A stretch of 39,810 bases of DNA from an uncultured Burkholderiales bacterium (GTDB taxonomy: Bacteria > Pseudomonadota > Gammaproteobacteria > Burkholderiales > Burkholderiaceae_C): contig CAMFGY010000037.1 in assembly GCA_945952065.1 (NCBI GenBank), forward strand, positions 1 through 39,810, given 5' to 3'. Of the stretch, positions 7,083-15,880 are shown piece after piece. The notes under the pieces are model-generated. The model was not told the DNA's origin, did no database searches, and worked only from the letters and a program-made list of their open reading frames with translations. A program made the translations under genes and the position numbers. Position 1 is the first letter of the stretch. Every line of letters begins with the position of its first letter.

Positions 7083-9785
7083 TTGCGTTTTATTCTTACC
7101 CTCTCACCCCAAAAAATGGCGGCCACCAGCTGCTGTTTGTTGGCTTTGTTCAGTGCGGCGACGGCCCCCGTGGCCTGGGCGCAGTCGACCGCTCCACTCA
7201 GCAGCAAGCCCGTGCCCAGCCTGGAGCAGGTGTTCCGCGCCGAGCCCTACCGCGGCGAAAACGCCAAGGAAATCGCCTTCAGCCGCAGCGGCCGCTATCT
7301 CGCCTATTTGTGGAACCCTTTTGGCGAGCCCGGCAGCGATTTGTATGTGCATGACAGCAAGACCGGCAAGACCCTGCGTCTGACCTCGCCGGCTTTGATG
7401 GCCGCCTTTGATGCGCCGGAAGATCTGGAGCGTTTTGACAAAAAGCTGCAGCAAAAACGGCGCGAGCTGGCCGAGCGCCAAGCCAAGGAAGAAGCGCAGG
7501 TGGCTTATCTGCGCGGAGAGAAGGTTGATCTCGGTCAGTGGGAAGCCGCGCAACTGGCCTTGGTGAAGCAAGAGTTCGCCGCCAAGAAGGCGCGTGACGA
7601 CGCGCAAAAAGCCGCCGACAAGGCCGAGGCCGAAGCCGAAAAGCGCGCCGCCGAAGCACTGGCGGCGAAGCGGGCCGGAAAGCCCTTGGCCGCGAGCCCG
7701 GCCGCTTCAGCACCTGCCGCCGCCGACAAGCCCGAGAAAGAAAAAGAACTCTGGGAGTGGCGCGACGAGCTGAAGAAAAAGCTGGCCAAGGAAAAACTCA
7801 AGCCCACCGATCTTTACCCCGGCGCCAGCCAAGTGGTGTGGGCGAACAAAAAAGATGAGTTGATCGTTCAGTACCGGGGCGGCCTGTACCGCTGGGTGGC
7901 GGGTGAGACCCGTTTGCAGCCGCTGCAACTGACCCAGCGTGATCTGCGCATGGTGGCCTACACCGCGGATGATCAGGCTTATGTGTTCATGGACGACAAG
8001 CGCGTGCTGCGGGCCCAGTTGAACGCGGGCGGCGTGCAAGTCATCAACCGTGAGCTGATCCACCCCGACGATGCCGACAAGAAGTACAGCATCGAATCGA
8101 CCACTCTCAGCGAAGACGGTCGCTGGATGGCGCTGGTGGGCCGCGCGCCGCTGAAGGCGCCCGAAGACGGCAAGCCGGCCGCCGAGCCCAGCGGCCGCAA
8201 GGTCGAGATCATGAACTACGCCGAGCGCTTCGCGACCGCCAAGAAGGTGGACCGCGAGGTCTCTGACGACAAGCGCCAAATCAAGCCCTTGGCGATCTAC
8301 ATCCGCAAGGTGCCGGGCGCCGAGGGTGCGCCGGCCAAGCAGCCCGCGCCAGTGTTCACCCATGCCGGTGGCGATGTCTGGTTTGAGCTCAGCCCGATTG
8401 CCTGGGCGCGCGATGGCAGCCGTTACGCCTTCAGCACCTGGGAACGCGAGAAAGAACTGCTGCGCGTCTATGTGGGCAAGGCCGACGAAAGCGCCAAGCC
8501 CGAGATGGTGCTGGAGCGGCGCGGCGATGTGGGCCATGAAGTGGTCAATGTGATCAAGCCTCAGTTCACCCCGGATGGCAAGACCCTGGTGCTGAGCCTG
8601 GATGAAGCGGGCTTCCGCCAGCCCTATGCCCTGGACTTGGCCAGCCGCAGCTTGCGCGCGCTATTGAAGGGCGAGTTTGAGGCGCATCAGGTGCTGGGCT
8701 TCACGCCGGACAGCCAGTCGATGTTTGTCTTGGCCAACAAGGACGACTTGGCGGCCATGAATCTGTACCGCGTGTCGATGGCCGATGGCAGCATGCAGGC
8801 GCTGGGCGACATGGCCGACTATCACCGCGCGCCGGCGGTGTCGTTTGACGGCCAATGGCTGGCCGCCAATGCCGGCCACTGGGCCGCGCGCCCCGAACTG
8901 AAGCTGATCAACGCCGCGCAGCCGAGAAAGCCGGTCGCCAAGGTCTTGACCGACAGCCACGACAAGGCCTGGCGCCAGATCGATGTGCTGCGCCCCGAGC
9001 GTTTCAGCTTCAAAAACCGCCATGGCGACAGCATCCCGGCCTATGTGTTCAAGCCCGAGGGCTGGAAGGCCAGCGACAAGCGCCCGGCCGTGGTCTACAT
9101 CTATGGCGGGCCTTTGAATGATCGCCATTCGGTGGAGGCCGACAGCTTCCAGCCCAGCGCCTATATGTTCGCCATGTATATGGCGGCCAAACATGGCTAT
9201 GTGATGGTGACGATTGATTCGCGCGGGCACTCGAACTACGGCCGCCGCTTCTCGGACGCCAACTGGGAGAACCCCGGTCTACCGCAAACCGAAGACCTGG
9301 AAGATCTGCATGCGCTGATGAGCAAGGACTTCGGAATTGACCCCGCGCGCGTGGGCTTGAACGGCTGGAGCTTTGGCGGCTTCCAGACCCAGTACACGAT
9401 GTACAGCAAGCCCGATCTGTTCGCCGCTGGCATTGCCGGTGCTGGCCCGACCGAATGGGAGAACTACAACAGCTGGTACAGCGGCCGCACCATCGGCAAG
9501 GTCGATCGCAGCAAGCCCAATCTGCGCAAGTACTCGCTGATCCCCATGGCCAAGGGCCTGCGCAAGCCGCTGCTGCTGGTGCACGGCATGATGGACCCGA
9601 ATGTCTTGTACCAAGACACGGTGAATGTCTACCGTGCGCTCTTGGAGTCGGGCAAGGAAGGCTTGGTCGATCTCTTCCTCGACCCCGAAGGCGAGCACGG
9701 CATGGGCGGCGCGGTCAAGACCGTCGGCTGGCACCGCAAGTACGAAGCCTTCTGGCTGCAGCATCTGGGCCGAAACGGCGCTTGA
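7083..9785 (+). CDS. Exported S9 (prolyl oligopeptidase/DPP-IV type) serine peptidase
   Basis: A 900-residue periplasmic peptidase of family S9. A signal peptide ends at AWA-QS (about residue 33). A beta-propeller domain is followed by an alpha/beta-hydrolase domain with the nucleophile motif GWSFGG (Ser763), Asp838 in HGMMDPN and His872 in GEHGMGG. Residues about 113-240 are an unusual Ala/Glu/Lys/Arg-rich stretch, probably coiled coil, inserted after the first propeller strands. The TTG start at 7083 is supported by GGAG at 7073-7076; ATG 7116 is an alternative that also leaves a good signal peptide. S9 enzymes cleave short peptides, often after proline; the specificity here is not predictable. 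A hairpin terminator follows. Confidence 0.9.
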   Translation: MRFILTLSPQKMAATSCCLLALFSAATAPVAWAQSTAPLSSKPVPSLEQVFRAEPYRGENAKEIAFSRSGRYLAYLWNPFGEPGSDLYVHDSKTGKTLRLTSPALMAAFDAPEDLERFDKKLQQKRRELAERQAKEEAQVAYLRGEKVDLGQWEAAQLALVKQEFAAKKARDDAQKAADKAEAEAEKRAAEALAAKRAGKPLAASPAASAPAAADKPEKEKELWEWRDELKKKLAKEKLKPTDLYPGASQVVWANKKDELIVQYRGGLYRWVAGETRLQPLQLTQRDLRMVAYTADDQAYVFMDDKRVLRAQLNAGGVQVINRELIHPDDADKKYSIESTTLSEDGRWMALVGRAPLKAPEDGKPAAEPSGRKVEIMNYAERFATAKKVDREVSDDKRQIKPLAIYIRKVPGAEGAPAKQPAPVFTHAGGDVWFELSPIAWARDGSRYAFSTWEREKELLRVYVGKADESAKPEMVLERRGDVGHEVVNVIKPQFTPDGKTLVLSLDEAGFRQPYALDLASRSLRALLKGEFEAHQVLGFTPDSQSMFVLANKDDLAAMNLYRVSMADGSMQALGDMADYHRAPAVSFDGQWLAANAGHWAARPELKLINAAQPRKPVAKVLTDSHDKAWRQIDVLRPERFSFKNRHGDSIPAYVFKPEGWKASDKRPAVVYIYGGPLNDRHSVEADSFQPSAYMFAMYMAAKHGYVMVTIDSRGHSNYGRRFSDANWENPGLPQTEDLEDLHALMSKDFGIDPARVGLNGWSFGGFQTQYTMYSKPDLFAAGIAGAGPTEWENYNSWYSGRTIGKVDRSKPNLRKYSLIPMAKGLRKPLLLVHGMMDPNVLYQDTVNVYRALLESGKEGLVDLFLDPEGEHGMGGAVKTVGWHRKYEAFWLQHLGRNGA

Positions 9786-9809
9786 TGGCGATGTAAGAAG
9801 AAAAACAAA

Positions 9810-9833
9810 AGAGGCGCTGCGGCGCCTCTTTTC
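9810..9833. terminator. Bidirectional-type terminator between S9 peptidase and M48 gene
   Basis: AGAGGCGC (9810-9817) and GCGCCTCT (9822-9829) form a perfect stem around TGCG, followed by TTTT on the plus strand. An A-rich stretch on the left side gives some U-richness on the other strand, so it may serve both convergent genes. Confidence 0.75.
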
Positions 9834-9858
9834 CTTTCTGTACAGCGCGGCGCCAGAC

Positions 9859-11394
9859 TCAGTTGCCGAGCACCACCGTCTTGATCACTTGGCCGGTCTT
9901 GGGGACGGTGTCCAGTGCGCCGTTGAGCAAACGCAGCTGGGCCTCAGCGCGCTCACCTAATGGCGAGGCCTTGGCCAATTGCGCAAAGCCGCCGGCGGGC
10001 ATGGTGGTCTTGCGCAGCAACCAGGGGCGGGCGGCAGCACGGTCGGCCGCCGTCATGGCGCGGAAGCTGGCTTGGGCCTCATCCATGCGGCGTGAGGCGC
10101 GCGCCATGGCATTGGCGTCACGCGCCCGGTAGAGCAGCAAGTAGTTGTTCTTGTTCGGGCCACTGATCAGGCTGAATTCCAGCCCTTGCCGCTGGCCCTG
10201 CGCGTTACGCACCACCGCGTTCACATGGCTGGCGGGCAGGCCGTTGAGGCTGAGTCGGTCGACCTGCACTTGCTCGGCCTGTGGCAGCAATTGCCGCAGC
10301 ATCTGCTCGTGGCTGCCACTCAGCTTGGGCGGTGCCGGGCGCAGGATCAGGCCCGCGTCTTGCTCGGGGTTGACCAGCAGCAGCGCTTCGGCGCTGTTTT
10401 GAATCTTCCAGCCGGCTGGTGCGGTGATGGCGAAGCCGAGCCCGGGGTGGTAGAAGTTTTGCCCTCGGCTCAGGCCTTGATCGGCGCTCTCGCCGAAGGT
10501 AATGCCTTCGATGGCGGCCAGATAGCGTGCACGCCCCTCGTCTTGGTAGCTTTCACCGTCGCTGGCGTAATTGCGCGCGGTCAAGCTGATCTGCGCCAGG
10601 CGCTGGTCATTGCTGGGGTGCGAGGCCAGCCAGTTGTTGCCCGAGGGGGCAGGGCGGCCCTCCAAGCGGGCTTGCTCGGCGGCAAAGCGTTCTTGATTCT
10701 TCAGCACCCGGATCACATCCACCATATTCTTGGGGTCGTAGTGGGTGCGGGACAGGTATTCAGCGCCGAGACCGTCGGCCTGCAGTTCTTGCTCGCGGCC
10801 GTAGGAGGCGATATAGCCTGCGGCCACGCTTTGCGAGGCCTGGCCCAGCAGTTGGCCGGCGCCACCCACGCCTTGCGACTCCAGCACCGCGCCCAGCACG
10901 CTGGCGGCCAAGACGCCAAAGCCTGCGGTTTGCTGCCGCGTGGCGCGCTGCGCGCCGTGGCGGGCGGTGACATGGCCGATTTCATGCCCGATCACGCCGG
11001 CCAGATCGGCCTCGCTTTCCAGGTAGGCCATGATGCCGCGGGTGATGTAGACATAGCCGCCGGGCAGGGCGAAAGCGTTCACCTCGGGGCTGTCCAGGAC
11101 CGTGAAGTGCCACTGCAGATGGCTGCGGTGCGAGGCCGCGGCCAGCTTCTGGCCGATCTCATTCACATAGGCCTGCAGCTTGGGGTTGGCCAGCGGCGTG
11201 TATTCCTTGAGCACTTGCTCATGGGCTTTGCGGCCCTCGGCAATCTCACTGGCCTCGTCCATCACCGATCGTTCGGCTTGGCCGGTGACCGGGTTGACGA
11301 CGGTGGTGCCGCAGGCACTCAGCAGGCCAATCGCCAAGCTGAGCGCCGCCAAGCGCGGACGGAAGAACTTCAAAGCGGCCATCGGAGCGGGCAT
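9859..11394 (-). CDS. M48 family metalloprotease, putative lipoprotein (BepA/YfgC-like)
   Basis: A 511-residue zinc metalloprotease of family M48. The zinc motif HEIGH is at residues 137-141, and the third ligand is probably the Glu in QELQADGLGAEYLS. The N-terminus has a lipobox, LLSAC, with Cys28 as the likely lipidated residue, so it is probably anchored in the outer membrane facing the periplasm. By analogy with BepA it may act in outer-membrane protein quality control. The C-terminal part after about residue 320 is a separate domain seen in many proteobacterial M48 lipoproteins, not the usual TPR repeats of BepA. The gene begins 11 nt after the UPF0149 stop, so the two are probably co-transcribed. 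An in-frame ATG 12 nt downstream is an alternative start. Confidence 0.9.
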   Translation of the reverse strand: MPAPMAALKFFRPRLAALSLAIGLLSACGTTVVNPVTGQAERSVMDEASEIAEGRKAHEQVLKEYTPLANPKLQAYVNEIGQKLAAASHRSHLQWHFTVLDSPEVNAFALPGGYVYITRGIMAYLESEADLAGVIGHEIGHVTARHGAQRATRQQTAGFGVLAASVLGAVLESQGVGGAGQLLGQASQSVAAGYIASYGREQELQADGLGAEYLSRTHYDPKNMVDVIRVLKNQERFAAEQARLEGRPAPSGNNWLASHPSNDQRLAQISLTARNYASDGESYQDEGRARYLAAIEGITFGESADQGLSRGQNFYHPGLGFAITAPAGWKIQNSAEALLLVNPEQDAGLILRPAPPKLSGSHEQMLRQLLPQAEQVQVDRLSLNGLPASHVNAVVRNAQGQRQGLEFSLISGPNKNNYLLLYRARDANAMARASRRMDEAQASFRAMTAADRAAARPWLLRKTTMPAGGFAQLAKASPLGERAEAQLRLLNGALDTVPKTGQVIKTVVLGN

Positions 11395-11401
11395 CTAAAA
11401 C

Positions 11402-11417
11402 AGGGTCAGGTCTTGCT
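11402..11417. repeat. Degenerate single copy of the REP 16-mer
   Basis: The plus strand matches the REP arm GGGGTCAGGTCTTGCC at 14 of 16 positions. It overlaps the last codons and stop of the UPF0149 gene (Lys-Thr-stop) and could be chance or a remnant half-REP. Confidence 0.3.
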
Positions 11418-12056
11418 GCGCAGGGCCCAGAGTTGCAGCACTTTGTCGAGCACGTCGCGGCTGAGCGTGTCGCGCTCGATCGGGTCGTTCAGGCGGGCGC
11501 GATCGGCCTCGCTGAGCTGCGAGTCGTCGCCGCCCAGCAGCGCGATGGGGGCCAGCAAAGGGCCGGTGACCGGGTCCTCAAACAAGGGCGACCACGCCTC
11601 AGGCGCCAAGTCCACCGCCGTCAGAAAGCCGATGGCCCATTCTTCGGCATCGGTCAAATCGTCTTGGCCTTCTTCGTCGCTTTCGGCCACGCTGAAGATG
11701 GGCTCCCAGAGTTCAGGCTTGGCGGCCCATTGCCAGGCGATGGAGCGCAGATGCCGCAGCACCAGCAGCATCACGCGCTTGCGCTGCTTGCCGCTGACGA
11801 AGGGGTAATGCTCGGATTTGCCCTCGGACGCGAGGTCTTCGCCATCGCCGCCCCACACCGTGGGCAGCCAGGCGGCGCCGGGCAACTCGGCCAAGTTTTG
11901 CGGGCTCAGCAGCAGGCCGGCCAGATAGCCGTCGAGCGCTTCGATATTCATGCTGGCCTCGGTGGGCAAACGGGTCAGCATATCGTCCAGTGTCGACAGC
12001 TCCTCATCAGAGAGGGGCAGGTTGTCGGACTTGGGATCGTATTGGGGATATTCCAT
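11406..12056 (-). CDS. UPF0149 (YecA/YgfB-like) family protein
   Basis: A 216-residue cytoplasmic protein of the UPF0149/YecA family, whose biochemical role is not established. It shows the typical N-terminal helix pair (LSDEELSTLDDMLTRLP), the conserved LDGYLAGLLLSPQ block, and the middle ISxxxE-type acidic region with EEWAIGFLTAVDL. The C-terminal SEC-C zinc motif (CxCxSGxxxxxCC) that some YecA proteins carry is missing here; the protein ends in an Arg/Lys-containing tail. It sits in a leftward cluster between a 75-residue conserved protein (24-nt gap) and the M48 protease (11-nt gap). Confidence 0.85.
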   Translation of the reverse strand: MEYPQYDPKSDNLPLSDEELSTLDDMLTRLPTEASMNIEALDGYLAGLLLSPQNLAELPGAAWLPTVWGGDGEDLASEGKSEHYPFVSGKQRKRVMLLVLRHLRSIAWQWAAKPELWEPIFSVAESDEEGQDDLTDAEEWAIGFLTAVDLAPEAWSPLFEDPVTGPLLAPIALLGGDDSQLSEADRARLNDPIERDTLSRDVLDKVLQLWALRSKT

Positions 12057-12080
12057 GCTTGATTGTCGCAGCGTGGCGCT

Positions 12081-12308
12081 TCAGAAACGGCTGCGCGCTT
12101 TTTTGCTGTCGAACTCCAGCAATTGCTTCTTCAACAAGGCCATCAGCACACGGGCATTGGCTTCGGTGAGGGTGATGATGGTGCTGGGCTCCACGCCTTC
12201 GACGGGGGCCTTCGGCGTGACGATGGCATCGACCTTGAAAATCATCTGGCCGTGGATGTTGTTCGAGGCAACTTTGAACTTCTGGATTTCAATGGTGTGG
12301 GTCTTCAT
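12081..12308 (-). CDS. Small conserved protein of unknown function
   Basis: A 75-residue protein I cannot assign. It begins MKTHTIEIQKFKVASNN and has a mainly beta first half (MIFKVDAIVTPKAP) and a helical end (ARVLMALLKKQLLEFDSKK). There are no cysteines, membrane segments or signal peptide. AGGATGACGAG precedes the ATG, giving a plausible ribosome-binding site. It is the first gene of the leftward UPF0149-M48 cluster. The regular composition and good initiation site argue for a real gene. Confidence 0.65.
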   Translation of the reverse strand: MKTHTIEIQKFKVASNNIHGQMIFKVDAIVTPKAPVEGVEPSTIITLTEANARVLMALLKKQLLEFDSKKARSRF

Positions 12309-12370
12309 CTCGTCATCCTAACCTTGCGTGGGGTTGAACGCTGATTTCCTGACTGCGACCCTGCGCGCCT

Positions 12371-13288
12371 TCAGCGCTGGCGCAGCAGCCCCCAGAGTTT
12401 CTGCCCGATGCTCAAGGCCAGCAAGCCCAGCGCACCCGCCAACAGGCCGACCCCGCCATCCACCACTATCGAGGCCAGCGGCGCCGCTGGGCCCAAGAGT
12501 GGGGCCAGGTTTTGCGGCAAGGTGTGCAGCGCATGCACACCGTGGCTGAGAATGCCGCCGCCGACCAGGAACATGGCGATCGTGCCAAGCACCGTCAGGG
12601 CGCGCATCATCCGCGGGGCCAAGGCCAAGAGACTGCGCCCCAGCGCCTGTGCGGCGCCGCCTTCGCGCCGGCTGAGGTAGAGCCCGGCATCGTCCAGCTT
12701 GACGATGGCGGCCACCAAGCCGTACACCCCCACCGTCATCAGCACGGCAATGGCGCTCAGCACCATCACCTGTTTGTCAAAGCTGGCTTCGGCCACGGTG
12801 CCCAGGGTGATGGCAATGATCTCGGCCGACAAGACGAAGTCGGTGCGGATGGCCCCCTGGATCTTGTCGCGCTCGAAGCTGAGCAAGTCTTGCTCAGCAT
12901 TCAACAAGGCCGCGTCCAGGCCTTGCCGTTCGGCCTCCAGTTCGGCGGGCTGGTGCAGGTATTTGTGGGCAAGCTTCTCAAAGCCTTCCAAGCACAGATA
13001 AGCGCCGCCCACCATCAACAAGGGCACCACGGCCCAAGGCGCCCAGGCACTGATGGCCAGCGCAGCCGGCACCAAGATGGCCTTGTTGCGCATCGAGCCC
13101 TTGGCCACGGCCCAGACCACCGGCAGCTCGCGCTCGGCGCTCACACCGCTGACCTGTTGGGCATTCAGCGCCAGATCGTCGCCGAGCACGCCGGTGGTTT
13201 TCTTGGCAGCGACTTTGCTGAGCAAGGCCACATCGTCGAGCACGGTGGTGATGTCGTCGAGCAGGGCCAAAAGACTTGCGCCAGCCAT
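12371..13288 (-). CDS. yedI: DUF808 (YedI-like) inner-membrane protein
   Basis: A 305-residue membrane protein of the DUF808 family, equal in length to E. coli YedI. The N-terminus [19 protein letters not shown] and the block [20 protein letters not shown] are nearly invariant in the family. Five to six hydrophobic segments follow, including [21 protein letters not shown] and the C-terminal [20 protein letters not shown]. The function is unknown. It is transcribed divergently from the thioredoxin-like gene across 93 nt and is separated from the UPF0149 cluster by 62 nt. Confidence 0.88.
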   Translation of the reverse strand: MAGASLLALLDDITTVLDDVALLSKVAAKKTTGVLGDDLALNAQQVSGVSAERELPVVWAVAKGSMRNKAILVPAALAISAWAPWAVVPLLMVGGAYLCLEGFEKLAHKYLHQPAELEAERQGLDAALLNAEQDLLSFERDKIQGAIRTDFVLSAEIIAITLGTVAEASFDKQVMVLSAIAVLMTVGVYGLVAAIVKLDDAGLYLSRREGGAAQALGRSLLALAPRMMRALTVLGTIAMFLVGGGILSHGVHALHTLPQNLAPLLGPAAPLASIVVDGGVGLLAGALGLLALSIGQKLWGLLRQR

Positions 13289-13381
13289 GGGGAGAGCTTT
13301 CTGTAGGGGTTGAACGAGTCACGCTTTGTACCCGATTCAACATGGCAAACTGCGCGCCATCCATTGGCCCTTGTTCAGTTC

Positions 13382-13867
13382 ATGAAAACCAAACTCTTTG
13401 CCGCTTTGGCATTCACCCTGGCCGCAACGCTTTCGGCCTTTGCGCAGCAAGCCCCTGCAACACCCGCTGCGAAGACGGTCTACAACGAGAGCGCCGATGC
13501 GCGCGCCGAATTGAATCAGGCCTTGGCTCGCGCCCAGGCGCAGCACAAAAACGTGCTCGTGGTGTTTGGTGCCAATTGGTGTGGAGACTGTCTGGCGCTG
13601 GATCGCAAAATGGCCTCGGGCTCCTTGGCCGAGCATGTGGAGCAGCGCTTGGTGGTGCTGAAAGTGAATGTGGGGCGCTTTGATCGCAACACCGATCTGG
13701 CGGCGCAAATCGGCGTGTCCTTGAAGAAAGGCATTCCTGCGGTGGCGGTGTTGTCGCGCGAGGGCGAGGTGATCAAAGCCACCAATGGCGGTGAACTGGC
13801 AGATGCCCGCAGTATGGGCGATGACGCGGTGCTCAAGGTCTTGGAAGGCTTGCACGCCAAACGCTGA
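13382..13867 (+). CDS. Exported thioredoxin-fold protein with CGDC motif
   Basis: A 161-residue periplasmic thioredoxin-like protein. A signal peptide (residues 1-21, ending LSAFA-Q) precedes a thioredoxin domain with the redox motif WCGDC (Cys67 and Cys70) and the cis-proline loop KGIPAVAVLS. CGDC is not the CGPC of thioredoxin or CPHC of DsbA, so its redox partner is unclear; it may be a reductant of periplasmic thiols. ATG 13382 was chosen over an upstream in-frame start because it gives a clean signal peptide. The gene is followed by the REP pair and the RAYT transposase. Confidence 0.83.
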   Translation: MKTKLFAALAFTLAATLSAFAQQAPATPAAKTVYNESADARAELNQALARAQAQHKNVLVVFGANWCGDCLALDRKMASGSLAEHVEQRLVVLKVNVGRFDRNTDLAAQIGVSLKKGIPAVAVLSREGEVIKATNGGELADARSMGDDAVLKVLEGLHAKR

Positions 13868-13898
13868 GGCCGCAGCCGCGCCGGGCCTCGGGCGAGCA

Positions 13899-13959
13899 GG
13901 CAAGGCCTGACCCCTGCGCTGGTTTTGGTGATCCCTCCCAAATGGGGTCAGACCTTGCC
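13899..13959. repeat. REP-like inverted pair upstream of the RAYT gene
   Basis: GGCAAGGCCTGACCCC (13899-13914) and, on the opposite strand, GGCAAGGTCTGACCCC (13944-13959) are inverted copies differing at one base, separated by 29 nt. The same 16-mer forms a hairpin at 33685-33722 (consensus GGCAAGNYCYGACCCC). A pair of inverted REPs right beside a RAYT is the usual arrangement of a resident REP family. Confidence 0.75.
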
Positions 13960-13988
13960 TTTTGGTGAAGCCTCGCCTAAGTTCAGGC

Positions 13989-14915
13989 ATGGCACGACCT
14001 CCACGCATTGAGTTTCCCGGCGCGGTCTATCACGTCACCGCCCGCTGTGAAGCGGGGCAGCGCGCATTTGTGGATGACGATGATCGGCAAGGCTTGATCG
14101 AACTGCTGGCGCAGACCATGCATCGCTTCGATGCCCAGGTCTTGGCCTACTGCCTCATGCCGGACCACTATCACTTGCTGCTGCACACCCGCGCAGCCAA
14201 TTTGTCGCGCTTGATGCGGCACCTGAATGGGGTCTACACCCAGCATCACAACCGCCGTCACGGCGGCCAGGGCGAGTTGTTTCATGGTCGCTTCAAGGCC
14301 TTGTTGGTGGACCGCGAGCACTGTCTCCTGGATGCTTGCCGCTACATCGAACTCAATCCCTTGCGGCTGGGCTTGGTGAAATCGCTGGAGGCCTGGCCCT
14401 GGTCCAGCTATGGCGCCCATGCCGGTTTGGCCCCAGCGCCAGACTGGCTGGACACCGAAGGTTTGTGGCGCTTTGTGGCGGGTCAGGTCTTGCACACGGC
14501 CGCAGAACGGCGGCGTGCCGCCCAGCGCTACGCCAAGCGGGTGGCGGCCGAGCCAGATTTGCAGCTGTGGCCCGGGCGGGTGCATCGGCAGATGTTCTTG
14601 GGGGATGCCGACTTCGCGCGGCGCATGCTGCAGCAGCACGGCAGCGTGCGTTCTGAAGAGCCCAGCAGCTCAGCGAGGGTTCAGCGAGCGGCCGGCAAGG
14701 CCATGAAAGCCGTGAGCCCTTTGAGCTCATTGAGTCCCTCGGAATGGGCCACCTGGATGAAGACCAGCGCTTCGCGAGAACAGGCCTTGTACCGTGCGCA
14801 CACGCAAGGCGGGCATGCCATGACAGCCTTGGCCGCGCAGCTGCAGTTGTCGGTGTCTCGCATCAGCCGTTTGGTCGCCCTGTACGAACGTAGCTTGCAA
14901 TCGGGGGCCGCTTAA
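13989..14915 (+). CDS. REP-associated tyrosine transposase (RAYT, Y1/HUH family)
   Basis: A 308-residue Y1 transposase-like protein related to IS200 TnpA and to TnpA-REP, the single-strand nuclease linked to REP dispersal. The N-terminus MARPPRIEFPGAVYHVTAR is typical. The HUH metal motif is HYH in MPDHYHLLLH, and the catalytic Tyr is probably that of VYTQHHNRRHGGQGELFHGRF. The conserved RYIELNPLRLGLV block follows. It is longer than a minimal RAYT; the extra C-terminal region ends in a helix-turn-helix-like segment (LQLSVSRISRLVALYER). ATG 13989 begins the conserved N-terminus; an earlier in-frame start adds only nine residues. The gene starts 29 nt after an inverted REP pair. Its stop overlaps the convergent LysR stop by 4 nt. 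Confidence 0.88.
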   Translation: MARPPRIEFPGAVYHVTARCEAGQRAFVDDDDRQGLIELLAQTMHRFDAQVLAYCLMPDHYHLLLHTRAANLSRLMRHLNGVYTQHHNRRHGGQGELFHGRFKALLVDREHCLLDACRYIELNPLRLGLVKSLEAWPWSSYGAHAGLAPAPDWLDTEGLWRFVAGQVLHTAAERRRAAQRYAKRVAAEPDLQLWPGRVHRQMFLGDADFARRMLQQHGSVRSEEPSSSARVQRAAGKAMKAVSPLSSLSPSEWATWMKTSASREQALYRAHTQGGHAMTALAAQLQLSVSRISRLVALYERSLQSGAA

Positions 14916-15829
14916 GCCGCACTGACCAGAGGCTTGGGATGGCTGGCGGCCTGCGCTTTCAGCCATTGGTGCAATTGCTGCAAAGCGCGGTTGGATTGGC
15001 TGGCGCGCCGGGTGCACAACATATAGCCGCGCTTGATGGCAATGGGGCGGTCAAAGGGAATGGCGATGCGGCCATTGCTGAGTTCTTCATCGATCAGGCA
15101 GCGCTGCACAATCGCCACCCCCAAGCCCGCCATCACCGCCTGCACCAGCATGGACACCTGCTCAAAGTCGGCACTGGGTGTGAGTGGCTTGTCGTTGACG
15201 CCCATGGCATTCAACCAGTCGCGCCAGTTGTTTGGGTAGTTGGTGTGATACAGCAGCGGCCGGCTCAGCAAGTCGGCCGGCTCACGCAAGGGGTAGCGAC
15301 CCCGCAACTCCTTGGGGTGGCAGATCGCCACAATCTCGCGCCCGACGATGTAGTCGGCCGCAATGCCCTTGGGCCAGTCGTTTTCACCTGGGCGCAGCCA
15401 AGCATCGATATCGGGGCTGCTGAAGTCTTCGTCATGCTGGTAGGGCGCCAGCGACAGAGTAATTTCCGGGTGCAGGGCTTGCCAGTCGGCCAGCCGTGGA
15501 ATCAACCATTTGATGGCAAGGGTGGGTGCTACCGACAAGCGCAATCGCTTGGTCGCGGCGGGCACGCGCTGGGCGATGGCGGCCGACTCCAAGGTCTGCA
15601 AGGCCGGGCCCACCAGATCCAAATAGGCGCGGCCACTGGGCGTCAGCTCAATGCCCCGCGCTTGGCGCAAGAAAAAGGTTTGCCCCAGATGTTCTTCCAA
15701 TCGGGCGATGGCGCGGCTGATGGCGCCTTGGGTCACGCACAAGTCTTCCGCAGCTTTGGAAAAGCTGCCGTGGCGAGCCGCCGAAGCAAAGGCATGCAAT
15801 TCATGCAAAGAAGGGGAACGTATACGCAT
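14912..15829 (-). CDS. LysR-type transcriptional regulator (GcvA-like)
   Basis: A 305-residue LysR regulator. The N-terminal winged helix-turn-helix is clear (LHELHAFASAARHGSFSKAAEDLCVTQGAISRAIARLEEHLGQ, residues about 9-51), followed by the linker helix and a LysR substrate-binding domain from about residue 90. The pattern FLRQARGIELTPSGRAYL and the plain central domain resemble GcvA-group members. It is divergent from the Bug receptor and formylglutamate amidohydrolase genes, which it most likely controls. ATG 15829 is taken as the start; a GTG one codon upstream is possible. The inducer is unknown. The stop codon shares TTAA with the RAYT stop on the other strand. Confidence 0.9.
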   Translation of the reverse strand: MRIRSPSLHELHAFASAARHGSFSKAAEDLCVTQGAISRAIARLEEHLGQTFFLRQARGIELTPSGRAYLDLVGPALQTLESAAIAQRVPAATKRLRLSVAPTLAIKWLIPRLADWQALHPEITLSLAPYQHDEDFSSPDIDAWLRPGENDWPKGIAADYIVGREIVAICHPKELRGRYPLREPADLLSRPLLYHTNYPNNWRDWLNAMGVNDKPLTPSADFEQVSMLVQAVMAGLGVAIVQRCLIDEELSNGRIAIPFDRPIAIKRGYMLCTRRASQSNRALQQLHQWLKAQAASHPKPLVSAA

Positions 15830-15880
15830 CACTATATTTTGCTATGAGCGGCCCGCATGTCTGTGTGAAAACTGTTCGTC

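Noticed and set aside
10186..11808. A 540-codon plus-strand frame across the M48 and UPF0149 genes.
   Set aside because: It is antisense to two recognisable protein families; no motif of its own.
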